From positions 2,480,001 through 2,544,000 of the forward strand of contig BRXU01000001.1 of the NCBI GenBank assembly GCA_030267565.1: a DNA stretch of 64,000 bases, in the 5' to 3' direction. Made by a program: the position numbers and the translations under genes. The notes under the pieces were generated by a model. It saw nothing but the letters and a program-made list of their open reading frames with translations, was not told the DNA's origin and did not search any database. Position 1 is the first letter of the stretch. Every line of letters begins with the position of its first letter. Positions 47,901-59,000 of the stretch are shown here, piece by piece. The stretch comes from Pleodorina starrii. Lineage: Eukaryota > Chlorophyta > Chlorophyceae > Chlamydomonadales > Volvocaceae.

Positions 47901-50900
47901 CACACATCGCAGTCCAGCAGCTCCACCGGCCAGGCGCACTCCAACAGAGCCACCTGAGACTCCATGGAGAAAAGGAGGGCGTCCTCGGGACAGTGGAAGG
48001 CGAGCAGGAAGGAGTCGCCCTCTGTTTTGGGGGGGGGGTGAGGGGGGCGAGAGGAGGGAGGGGGGGATGTAGGGGCGGGAGGGGGGAGGGCAGGGGCGCG
48101 CGCCCCCTCCTTTGCTCGGCTGGGTGGATGCGGGGACCGCACCCAGAGACGGACCCGCTCCGTGACTCCGTCCGACACCCCCCCCCAGACGTTAGACCCC
48201 GACCCCGACCCACCGGTCGCGCTCTCGTAGCCGCTGTGCTTCAGCAGCAGCTTGCGGAGACACTGCGGGGGGGGGGGGAGGGGGAAGGGGGAGGGGGGAG
48301 GGGGGGAGGGCCAAGATGGGGTGGGGTAATGAGGTGGAGTGGGGTGGCGGGTGGGGGTGGGGCCCCACCCAGCCAGAGACCCGAAACCGACACAGCGCAA
48401 AACCACTCAACGCAAAGCATCCAACCCCCCCCCTCACACACACACACAGAGCCCCTCTCCTCCCCTGCCTTCCCGACTGCCCCCCTCCCCCCCGCCCACA
48501 CACCCCCACCCCCACCCCCACCGTGTGGTGTTCCTTGATGGCCCTATCCATCACATTGGAGGGCAGCATCTCCCACAGCGCTGTGCTGTCCTGGATGTCG
48601 GTGACCTGGGGGGGGGGGAGGGGAGGGAGGGCGAGGGAGACAGGGCAAGCAGAGGCGGACGGGCGGGCGGGGGACGCAGGGGGCCGGAGGTGTTGAAGTA
48701 GGCAGCCCCGCCGGAACTGGGGCTCCGAAACCACAGAACGAAAGAAAACACGTGCGAGGATACCCCCAACCCCAACCCCAACCCCAACCCCAACCCCAAC
48801 CCCAACCCCAACCCCAACCCCAACCCCAACCCCAACCCCAACCCCAACCCCAACCCCAACCCCAACCCCAACCCCAACCCCAACCCGACTCGACTCGACT
48901 GGATGGGGGGCCAAAGCCCCGGGCACGTCTGAATCCAGATCTGGATCCAGACCCACCAGCAGTGTCGTCTCCTCGAAGGGCCCCGGCGCCACCACCTGCA
49001 GCGAAGGAACAGCAGCGGCGACAGCGGCAGCGGCGGCGGCGACAGCGGCAGCGGCGGCAGCGTTGGCGGCAGCGTTGGCGGCAGCGTTGGCGGCAGCGTT
49101 GGCGGCAGCGTTGGCGGCAGCGTTGGCGGCAGCGTTGGCGGCAGCGTTGGCGGCAGCGTTGGCGGCAGCGTTGGCGGCAGCGGCAGCCCCCACCCCGCTC
49201 AGACCCAAGCCCCCTCCCGACTCGCCTTCCCAAACAGGCTCCTGTGCTGTCTGTGTTTCTTGAACTCGTACAGGGTGGAGGCCACCAGCACCACCAGGGC
49301 AGAGGCGACGGGGACCGCCAGGGACACGGCGGGAAGGTCGACACCCCGACCGCCGTTGGGGCCGTTGGGGCCGCCGCCGCCGCCCTGCGACGGAAGAGGG
49401 GTGGGTGGGGGTGGGTGGGGGGTTATCCACGTATAGGCCGGAGCCCGTAAACGGAGGGGGGGCGGAGGAGTATTGGCGCGGCTCGGCGTGTGTGTGGCCC
49501 GGCGTGAGGCGCAGGGGGGGATGTGATGTGATGCGGGCAGAATAGCCCCGTCCTGTTCCTGTACAGGGGAGAGGGCCCCACACACACGCCCCCCACACCC
49601 CCCAGGCCCCCCCACAAACACGCCCCCCCGGCCCCCCTCCCTCCTTCTCACCCGCACCTCCTCCGGTTTGTATCCTATGAAGGCCCAGTACGCGGCTTGC
49701 AGCTGGGGCCGCCAGCGGGGGGAGTCCGGGTAGGGGTTCACCACCTGGGGGAGGGGAGGGGAGGGGAGGGAGGGGAGGGGAGGAGGAGCAGGGGGGAGAA
49801 AGAGGGGAGGGAGGGGTGAAAAGGCTCATTCGCGTCCATTCGCGACCACCAGCCATTCGGGGGCCGGCGGACTGCCCCTCCCTCCCCTCCCCCCTCCCCT
49901 ACCCCCCCCCTACCCGCGCGGACAATCCCTTGTCCATTTCGAGAGCGATGCTCCTACTTCCCTCCCTCCCTCCCACCCCCCCACGACCTCCCAGCTTGGA
50001 CCCTGCAGACCCCGCCCCCCTCCCCTCCCCCCCACCCCCCTCCCCCTCCTCCCCCCCACCTGCTCATTGACCCCCGCCTGCAGCGCCTCCGCCACCTCCT
50101 CTGGACTAACCCCCGGGGCGGACAGATTGGCGGCCGCGGCGGCAAGCAGCGCCCTGGGGGGGGGGGGCGGGGGGGGGGGAGGGCAAACGGAAAGGGGGCG
50201 GTGTAAGAGTGGAATTCTAGTGTGTGGGGGGAGGGCGGAGGGTGGGCAGCGAGAAGGCGTTCATCCCGCGTACCCCCACCTACGCACCCCCCTCAACCTG
50301 TCTTCGACCCAGCCCCAGCCCCCCTTCATACCTTTCCCCGACACGCACACCCCCAGCCCCGTCCCTCACCCCACACACGCGAAGCTACCCCCCCCCCACT
50401 CCCCCCCCCAACCCCCCCCCACTCCCCCCCCACCTGAGCGCCTCCCCCCGGGGGATCATGGGTCCTGGTGCCGTGTTGTTGTGTCCCAGCACCCCCCGAC
50501 TGGTGGTCATGAAGGAGGAGGTGGCAGCCGGGTCGAACCCCGCCGCCACAAACTCGCTCAGCAGGGCCGGGTCGGTGCTGTTGAGGAGCGAGGTGCGGAA
50601 GGGGACCACCGGGCCTTTGGGAGGAGAGGGGGGGAGAGGGGGGGAGAGGGGGGGAAAGAGGGGAGAGGGAGGAGAGGGGTGAGGATAAGACCGGGGCAAG
50701 GGACGGGGTGTGGTGTGGTGTGGTGTGGTGGGGTGGGGTGTGGTGTGGTGGGGTGGGGTGGGGGGTGAAGCGGAGGAGGGTTTGGGGGAAGGGGGGTGGG
50801 TGCGGTGGGTAGAGGGGACCGCTGAGCATCGCCCTTCCCTCCCTTCCTTCCTTCCTCCCTCCCTCCCTCCCTTTCCAACCCCTCCCTCGCTCCCCTCCCC

Positions 50901-53900
50901 TCCGTCCTTCGTGACCTATCCCCCATATCCACACCCGCGCTGCCGCCCCACTCCACACACCGGCTCCCCCCTCCCCCTCCCCCTTTCCCCCTTCCCCTCA
51001 CCGGCTACCCCCTCCCTCCCTCGCCCCCTCCCTCCCCGCCCCTCCCCGTCATGACCCGGGGGGGGGGGGGATCTGTCTCCGTCTCACTGGCAGGTGACAG
51101 CGCCAGTCGCTTGTTCCTCTCTCCCAGGAACACAAAAAAGTCGTACGCCACCTCCTGGTGCTCCTGCTCGGAGTGGGAACCAAAACCGGAGCTCACAACG
51201 CCAACCAGACCGGTGTACGGCAGGTACGTCGCGCGGTTGACGTACACGGACGAGCCGTCCTGCGGATCCGTCGGGTGAGGGGTGGGAGGGGGGGGTGGGT
51301 TCCCCACGTATAGGCCGGAGCCCGGGCATATGCACCCCCGGGGAGGGGGAGGGGAAGGGGGGGTGCATATGTGCAATTCGTCGGGGGGTTGGGGGTGAGG
51401 GTGAGGGTGAGAGGGGGGGTAGAGGTGCGAGGCGGCGGCGGCGGCTCAGTCGCCAGCCCCAGGCCCAGGCCCAGGCCCGGCAAGCCGCTCGTGGGTTACT
51501 TGCTTCCGACTGCGCCACCGTCCTACCGCCTCTGTCTTCCCCCCCCCGGGCTCCCCATCCCCCCAGCCGACCTCTCGAAGCCCCCGCCTCCCAGTTCCCC
51601 GCATTCCCCGCGTTCGCCGTACAGTACCGTACCTGCTGGCGCACGATCTTCTCCGGCTGGTTGTTCAGCCCGTACGGACAGAGCTCTGCCGTACAATCCT
51701 GCAGAACCATGCGCGCCCTGTCGTACACCAGCTCGCTGCCCGGCAGCGGTGCGATCGCGTAGCGCCCCTTCACCTTGTTGAGCCGATCTCCCGGGGTGGT
51801 GCTGTTCATCTCGGACATCTGCGCGGTACGAAAGTACGGCGCCAGGGTGTGTACGGCGCAACTGCATGCGGCCACCACCACCACCACAGCAACAACAAAA
51901 ACACCCCGCACCCACCCAACCAACATCCCACTCACCCAACTACCAACCACCCCACCCGGCTCCCCATACCCACCCGGCCCCCCAACCCCCAGCCACTCAT
52001 CCTAGCCACTCATCCTCCCCCATACCCCCCCCTCCCCCCATACTCCCCAAGCCACTCCCCCCCTCCCCCCCACCTTGAACACGTCCCCCCAGCCAAACGC
52101 CATGGCGCATTCCCCGTTGACAAACGCCCTCGCTGCCGTACTGCCGCTGAGGCAGTCCTCCCCCTGGAGCGCCAGATTGGTGTGGAAGTCCATCAGGTCA
52201 CCAAACACCCCCAGAGCCGCCACCGCTCCAGGGTTGTCCAGGAGGGCCGACGGAGGGTCGGGAGACAGAAAGGCGCCCTGATCCGTACCGTCGTACTGCA
52301 GGTACGGCGCCAGGACCATGCCCAGCGCCGAGGCGTAGGTGCAGTCTGCGGGGGACAGGCGGGCAGTGTGGGGTGACTGTGTATGTATGTGCCCCCGCGG
52401 ATGGGGAGTCCGGAAGACACCCCCCCGCGGCGCGTCATGCGGCGCCCCTTCGACCTTCCGGTTCCGTTCGCTAACGCCGTCTCCGTCTCCTTCTCCGCTG
52501 CGATATCTTCTTTTTACCCCCCCACCCGCCACGAAGCCCCCGCGGGACGCCTCCCCCCTTGACAGGCACCTCACCCGACTGGGTTCCTCCCTCCCTCCCT
52601 CTCCTCCCTTCCCTCCCTCGCGCCCACCCTCCCTCCCTCCCCTCCCTTCCCTCTCTCCCTCCCTCCCTCCCTCCCTCCCGCGCTCCCCCCCTTGCCTGGT
52701 TCCGGTCTGAAGCACACGGCGTACCCGGGCTGGCCCCCTGCCGCTTCCCCTGTCCCTGCCGCCGCCGCCGCCGCCGCGCCGCTGATCCTCCTCGCCGCGT
52801 GCAGCACCTCCGACCAGGTCCTCGGCGGCCCCCCCGACAGACCATTTGCCGCCAACACATCCGGCAAATAATACATCAACGGCACCGACGCATCCAGCGG
52901 AAGACTCAGCTGCTTGCCCTGTCGCCCGGCGGCGTCGCCGCCGCCATAGTACGACATGGACAGGCGGCGGAAGCCGGGCGGGATGTCGTTCCAGAGCGCG
53001 CTGGCGGCGGCGCTGGCGGCGGTGAGGTTGGTGAGGTCCTGGAGTGCGGAGAGGGACTCCAGGGGGTAGTAGGAGTCGAGGTAGAGGGCCCAGGCGTGGT
53101 GGGAGGAGGACATGTTGTTCGAGTATTCGAACAGCGCTTCGGCTTGCAGCTGGTCCGCGTCCACGGGCGCCACCACAACGTCCTGGCCGCGGCTGCGGCC
53201 CGAGGCGACGAAGTCGGCTGCGGCGGAGTTGAGTTCTTCGTAGAGGGTGGTGGGGACCATGATCTGGACCACCTAGGGGGGGTGTGGGGGGCGGGGAAAG
53301 GGTGGAGTGTGGGGAGGGGAGGGGCGGGGGAAGGGTGGGGGTGAGAGCGGGGGGTGGGGAGGGTGTGTGGAACAGGGGGCTGGTGTATACATGGTGGGAG
53401 GAGAGGCGGGACGAAGTGTGTGGAGGGCGGGGAGGAAGCGGCAGGTGGTGTGGTGCTGCGAGGGAGAGGGGGGCGCTGTCGGAGAGGAGCGGGACGGCAA
53501 GGAGCAGGAGGGTTGCGTAAGAAAAGGGTTTTCATGGCGGAAGCCCGCGTACCGGCAGCGGCGTGGCCTGGTGCGTGCCGTTGTTCTCCACGCAGGCTGT
53601 GTAGCTGGTGGTGAGCCTGGCAAAGGCGCGCGCCCGGTCGTCCTCCGCAACGCAGCTGCGGGCAGCGCGAAGTGGAAGCGCCGGCAGACCACAGCCATCG
53701 GTGATCTCGCGGGGTTTCGGATGTGTGAGCCTCTCAGCGGCTACTCAAAGGGCACTAACCTCCGGAGCAACGCCTCAGCGGCCACATTAGCACACCACCG
53801 GCTCGTTTCGTTGAGGACCAACGGAGTTTCTTGGCCATTGACGTAATATGTTCCGTATAATATATATACAAGTATCAGGCTCGCAAGGAACATGGCGCCT

Positions 53901-53911
53901 TGCGCGTGCAT
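41940..53911 (-). CDS. Receptor-type class III nucleotide cyclase with extracellular solute-binding-like domain
   Basis: Makes cAMP or cGMP; which one cannot be told. Exons (-): 53911-53760, 53655-53553, 53272-52696, 52345-52074, 51818-51633, 51259-51088, 50614-50434, 50153-50060, 49744-49652, 49384-49226, 48995-48957, 48605-48522, 48262-48214, 48021-47877, 47570-47444, 46951-46839, 46381-46211, 45925-45866, 45573-45438, 44922-44770, 44424-44279, 43962-43827, 43457-41940. All 22 junctions keep frame; 1621 residues. Residues 7-22 are a hydrophobic signal or anchor. Residues about 86-600 resemble type 1 extracellular solute-binding proteins ([29 protein letters not shown]). A membrane span lies at about 627-651. 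Cyclase unit 1 runs from [14 protein letters not shown] (677 on), with EGDSFLLAF and MGMHSG. Unit 2 (972-1155) has [19 protein letters not shown] and RAARV. The last 450 residues are Gly/Ala/Pro-rich. Introns 3 and 10 use GC donors. Confidence 0.93.
44076..44102. repeat. Repeat family B copy in cyclase intron 21
   Basis: Contains TATCCACGGATAGGCCGGAG after a G run. Confidence 0.75.
45223..45410. repeat. CCCAGT hexamer array (about 31 units)
   Basis: Nearly perfect tandem hexamer in cyclase intron 19; ACTGGG on the transcribed sense strand. Confidence 0.97.
47763..47800. repeat. GGTGA pentamer array
   Basis: About seven perfect GGTGA units, then CTG repeats, in cyclase intron 14. Confidence 0.9.
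48763..48887. repeat. CCCCAA hexamer array (about 20 units)
   Basis: Perfect tandem hexamer in cyclase intron 11; TTGGGG on the sense strand. The unit equals the ciliate telomere repeat, but it sits inside a gene. Confidence 0.97.
49050..49180. repeat. 12 bp minisatellite GGCGGCAGCGTT
   Basis: About ten near-perfect units in cyclase intron 10. On the minus strand one frame would read Asn-Ala-Ala-Ala repeats. Confidence 0.95.
49421..49460. repeat. Repeat family B copy in cyclase intron 9
   Basis: Contains TATCCACGTATAGGCCGGAG followed by CCCGTAAAC. It lies about 37-76 bases from the 3' splice site. Confidence 0.85.
51301..51328. repeat. Repeat family B copy in cyclase intron 5
   Basis: Contains CCACGTATAGGCCGGAGCCC, about 41-69 bases from the 3' splice site. 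Confidence 0.8.
52464..52523. repeat. Repeat family A, full copy in cyclase intron 3
   Basis: Same two-part structure as 36081-36133, with an extra TTCTCC between the halves. Confidence 0.85.
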
Positions 53912-56082
53912 GGTTCTCCGTTTGGAACTAGACCTAGGTGCAGGCCATGCATTTTAATCGGTGCAATAACATCGCTGCGAATAAGAAAGTTCACTAAATT
54001 TTACGCTAGCAAGCGGCCGGCCTAGCGGCGAGTAGGGCTGCCTTATTTCAGGCCTATTATCAGCACAGCCAATTTTACCGCACTACATATCCATCCGGTT
54101 TCATAAAATATTGAGAACGGGATACCAGCCTTCAGAGCCCTATTCGTCCGTACGGCACAACTCCTTTCCTCGCGAGCCCTGCCGCTATACAGCTGTTTTT
54201 AACCTCTTGGGTATTGTGGATATACATATCATGTCCCTACCTCAGTCCGGAAGTGTATCCGATAGAGTGGGAAACCCTCGGCCTGCCTGGACCTCCTGGA
54301 CACAGGAACTAGCGGCCAAGCCTGCTGACCGCGTATCATGTCACTCCCTCTTGCGGCAGCCAGCACCAAGGACCGCGGTGCCTTTCCTTCCCTCAAACTT
54401 CTTGGGCCGCGACGCGACGCCGAGTGTAACCGTGCGACGGGCACTGTATTCTGAAATCCGACAACATTCGCCTTCCCCGAAAACGGGAAAAAAACGTTAC
54501 GCGGGAATTTGAGGTCGCGGTGCGGTCCCGCGGAAGCGCTGATATCGCAGCCACGCGAGCCAGGCGCTCGTGCGCGTCCGCGCGTGCGTGCGCACCAGTA
54601 GTTCTCTACCACCACCACCCGCACCCTGCCACGCTCAGGGCCCCCCGGTTGCCGGCAGTCCAAGACGACCTCTTGAGCAGCGAGGCAGCCAGGCAGGCAG
54701 CCAGGCAGAAGCCCTAGAACACGACGCGCAGCCAGCCCGCTGCACCGCTGCACCCGCCGCTCCGCCTCACACGCACCCGCGGCGATCAATCTCACGCCAA
54801 GGGCCAGCGCTGCAGCCCCTCTCCGCCGCAAACTCCTTTCCGCCCTTGCGATCCGTTGAGCCGGTACGTAACAACCCCAATGCGCAGTACAGATTGAATT
54901 TCAACGCTGTTATACCAGTGTGTGATCGCGAGGGCACTCGTGTGTGCGTGTATGTGTGTGCTGTCTCAACCCTCTCGAGCGGCGCGACTGTGGCCTCACA
55001 CGGCCCGCCCGGGTCCCCCTCTCCAAAACTCCGAAACCGACCGTCGCCCACCAACCAACTCGCCTAGCAAGGTCCGATCCGAAGAAGCCGTTGGCGACGC
55101 GACACACAACTGCCGCCACCCATCCACCCGCCCCGGGGAGGAGGGGGGCCTGCCGAGCGCAGCCATGGACACCGAGGCAGTCCCCAGTCCCGACCCAACT
55201 GTACCCCATCTTCAGCACCGCTGCACACCCTTAGAGGCAGCGCAGCGCACAGTACTGCCTTGCTACGCCCATTGCCCGCACCACAGCTCACAGCGGTGTA
55301 TACGGCCACCGACAGAGATCGGCCTCTGGGGGGGGAGAGCCGAGTGAGACTGACCGCACCGCCCTACTTCCGCCGCCGCTGCCGCCGCCGGTTTGCTGCA
55401 TCGCCAACAGAGACCCACCCACCCACACACCTGGCCAGTGGTTGGCCACCCACCCCCTGACTGACTCACTGACTGACTCACTGACCCCGCAAACAATCTA
55501 TTGCGGGCAACTGGAAGCTCTTCCGCGCCCCCTCCCCTCAGGGGGGGGTATATCCACGTATGGGCCGGAGCCCGTAAACAAGGGTGGGGTGGGGTGGGAG
55601 GTCCTTCCACTGCATGGCACGCTCCGCTGCAACGCCCCCCGGGCCGCCTCCGCCGCCACACACTGCCGCCCCGCCCCGCTACGGCGCGCTGCTGCCAAAC
55701 GACCACGACCACCACCGGGGCCGGTTCCCTCCACCGCTGCCCCATAAAGTGCTGCGCCTGTGCCTGCCCTGGGCAGCAGCAGCAGCCGCCTGGCGCTCGG
55801 ATCCGACCGGACCGGATCAAACCGGACACGGCTCGCTGCTGCTCCGGTACAGCCTTTGCCGCCTTCGCCGGTGTCGGTGCCACCGTGATGGACGTGGTCG
55901 TGATCGTGGTCGTGCTGGACAGGCCTTCACCCCCCCATCATCATCGTCGTCGCCCCCTGTGGCTGCCAGCCGCTGCTCTGCTCCGCACCAGCTCCATTCC
56001 CGCTGTGAGGCCAGCTCCAGCTCCAGCTCCCGTTCCGCTGTGCAGCTCCCGTTCCGCTCCGACTCCGACTCAAGACTCGGCC
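53912..56082. other. Intergenic: cyclase upstream region and SLC35B 3' flank
   Basis: No gene is supported. The first 600 bases are AT-rich and likely include the cyclase promoter. A copy of repeat family B lies at 55543-55583. Confidence 0.5.
55543..55583. repeat. Repeat family B copy, intergenic
   Basis: Reads TATCCACGTATGGGCCGGAG then CCCGTAAAC after a G run. Confidence 0.8.
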
Positions 56083-59000
56083 TCATACCTGCGGCTCCTG
56101 AGTGATCCTCCGCGAGTGCTCCTCCGCGTGCCGCACCGCGATACCCTCCCCCACCCCCACCCCCACCCCCACCAGAAGTGGCACCTTGTGAGACTCCGAC
56201 TCATCCTCCGAGGAGCTGCGAGCGGGCAGGGAGGGAGGGAGGGAGGCAGGGGTGTGACGGCCTCTTTATTGGATGACAGGGCAGTACCACTCGTGGGGTT
56301 GGGAAAGGGGATAAAAACACTGAGCTGCCCTCCCTCCCTCCCTTCCCATTATCCAACACCCTTCGCCCGCCCACCCCACTCTCCGCCCCCCCCCCAGCCC
56401 CCGGCTCCGGCCGTGGATAACCCCCCTTCCCCCACCTGATCGGCGGGTCGTCCTCCTCCTTTGTGCTCACGTGCAGGTGCTGGTGCTCCGCGCACTTCTG
56501 CACCGCCTTGTAGTAGATGGCGCCAAACACCATCAGCGTACCCGCCCTGAGGAGGACGGGGAGGGGAAAGCCGGTAGGAAAGGAGATCAGCGCAGGGCAA
56601 AGGAACGGAGAGAGACGGCGTTCAGCGAACGGAGGAACCGGAGTCCGGAAATGGAGGGTGCGGTCGGAGACGGGGCCGAGGCCCGGGTACGGTATGCGGT
56701 TGTGTGTGTTTGTGTGCTGGGAAGAGGAAGAGGAGGGGAGAGCAACGAATTGCCGACGGGTTGCGGTGGGGTTGGCCTGCCGCTGCCCTCCTCACCCCCA
56801 AACCCCCCCTCTCCAACCCCCCACGCCTCCCCACCCCCCCAAAACCCCCTAAAACCACCCCCCCAAACCCAAAACCCACCACTGCCCGATGGTGAGGGGT
56901 GTCATGAAGACCATGCACGACAGCAGTATGGAGAAGAACTGGCGGGTGGTCATGATGGTGGCGAACACCACCGCCCCGTATCGCTTGATGGTCCAGGATA
57001 TGACGAGCTGCACCACCGCGGAGGAGGCGGACAGCCCCAGGATCCACAGGCCCGCCTCGGGGTTGCGCTGCAGGAAGGCCAGGGCGGGCAGCAGCTGGTG
57101 GGTGGCGATGCAGCCGACCAGCGACAGCAGCATGGAGAAGGAGGTGGTGTACAGGACCTGGGGGGGGGGAGGGGGGCAGGGGGGAGGGGGGGAGGGCAGG
57201 GGAGTTAGGGGAGGAATGGGGGCAAGTGAGCAGTCACCGAATGAGCTCAAGTTGACCGGGGGGAGAGGGAGAGGCAGGGGAGGGAGGTGGGGTGGAGGGA
57301 GGTGGTGTAGAAACCTGAGTACTAAGTAGGTAGGTAGGTAGGTATGAGAGCAGCGCGTGCTGGAGGTGTGTATGGGTGTGTATGTGTGTGTATGAGGGGC
57401 AATGAAGAGAGCGGCCCCCCCAGCAAGCATGGAAGCCCCTTTCCTTCGCAAGGCAGCCCCACCTCCCCTCCTCCAGCCTTCCCCCTGCCTTTGCCTCCGC
57501 CTTTCAGCCTGTCAGCCTAAAGCCTGTTCGGACTTCAAACCTCCCCTCCCCTCCCCTCCCCTCCCCTCCCCTCCCCTCCCCTCCCCTCCCCTCCCCTCCC
57601 CTCCCCTCCCCTCCCCTCCCCTCCCCTCCCCTCCCCTCCCCTCCCCTCCCCTCCCCTCCCCCCCCTTCTCAGCCCTCACCTGGTCACACACGCTGACGGG
57701 GTAGCCCCTGAACATGCTGTCCTGCCAGGTGGACGTCAGCCCATCCACGAACAGGTACAGCACCATCAGCCCGCCGCCCACCACCACCAGAGCCGCGTCG
57801 CCGCTGAGGCCCGCGCCCAGACCGCCGGGCAGCGCGCCGCGAGCGCCCTCCGCGTCCGCCACTCGGCTGCGCACCTGCCCCGTCAGCACGAACACGGAGC
57901 AGCCGACGGTGATGGTGGCGGCGTGAAGGTACTCGGTTACCTTGAATATCTTGCGCATGTAGAGGGTGCTCCACAACATCACGGGGAGGGCCTTGGCGGA
58001 CTTGGCTAGCGTCTGGAGGTGGGGTGGGGTAAAGGGGTGGGGGAGGGGGAAGGGGAAAGGGGTGGGGGAGGGGGTGTTGGGGGATTAAAAAGAAGATACC
58101 GGGTGTTTGGAGGGTGGGTTGTGGGTGTGGGTGTATGGGTGTGTGGGTGTGTAGGTGGGGCACAACTCAGAACTCACCACCATCCAACCCACCTCGGCCC
58201 TGTCACCCTGGAAAGCAGAAGCCACCCCCGGACCCTGCTGCCCTGCTACAGCGCAGCAGCAGCAGCAGCAGCAGCAGCAGCACCTACACCACCCGCCACC
58301 AACCAACGAACCACCTGCACCCACTCTACAAAGCAACGGACCACCCGCAACCAGCCGTTTGGAATCAACCACCCAACCACCTCAGCAACTAACCAACCAA
58401 CCAACCACCCTACCAAGCAACCCTCAGGCCCCTTCCCCTTCCCCTTCCCTCCCCTTCCCCACACCGCGTCGCACACCCACCCACCCCCATCCCCACCCAC
58501 CCCCCCACCTGTATCGCGAACGACACGTATCTCAGCGCCTCGTACTGGCAGGCGGTCGCGATGACGTTGGTCAGCGACACAGCCGCGTAGGAGCGCAGCG
58601 GCGCCCCGGGAGCGGTGCCGCTGCGGGTGGCCAGCAGGTAGCCCAGAGCCATGGCGCACGTGACCAGTCGGTTGCACAGCACAAGGAAGATGCTGTGCTC
58701 GAACACCTCCTTGTCGGCGCCGAAACCAAACGTGACGATGCGCTCCTGGGGGGCGGGGGGGGGGGGCGGGGTGTGGGGGTAAGGAGACAGAAACCGAGGC
58801 AAGGCGGTGTGTGCGTGTGGGGGAGGGGTGGTAAAGAGGGTGGGGGTTGAGGTGGGCAGGGTGGACCGCGCGAGGAGAGGCGAGGCGAGCCGAGACTGAG
58901 TGGCGGTCGTGGCGGCGGTGCGTGGTTCTGGCGGTGGTGGCGGCGACGGTGGTTGTGGTGGTGGTGCTGCTGCTGCCTGACCACTTGGAGGCCTCCAGCG

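Noticed and set aside
48763..48887. Interstitial telomere (CCCCAA units)
   Set aside because: The unit matches ciliate, not green algal, telomeres, and it is one of several hexamer arrays inside introns here. A plain minisatellite is simpler.
49050..49180. CRISPR-like regular repeats
   Set aside because: Units are contiguous 12-mers with no spacers, in a eukaryotic intron.
48192..49856. 554-residue minus-strand ORF
   Set aside because: It runs through cyclase exons 11 and 12 and their repeat-filled introns. Exon 10 with the membrane span is in another frame, so it is not a separate gene.
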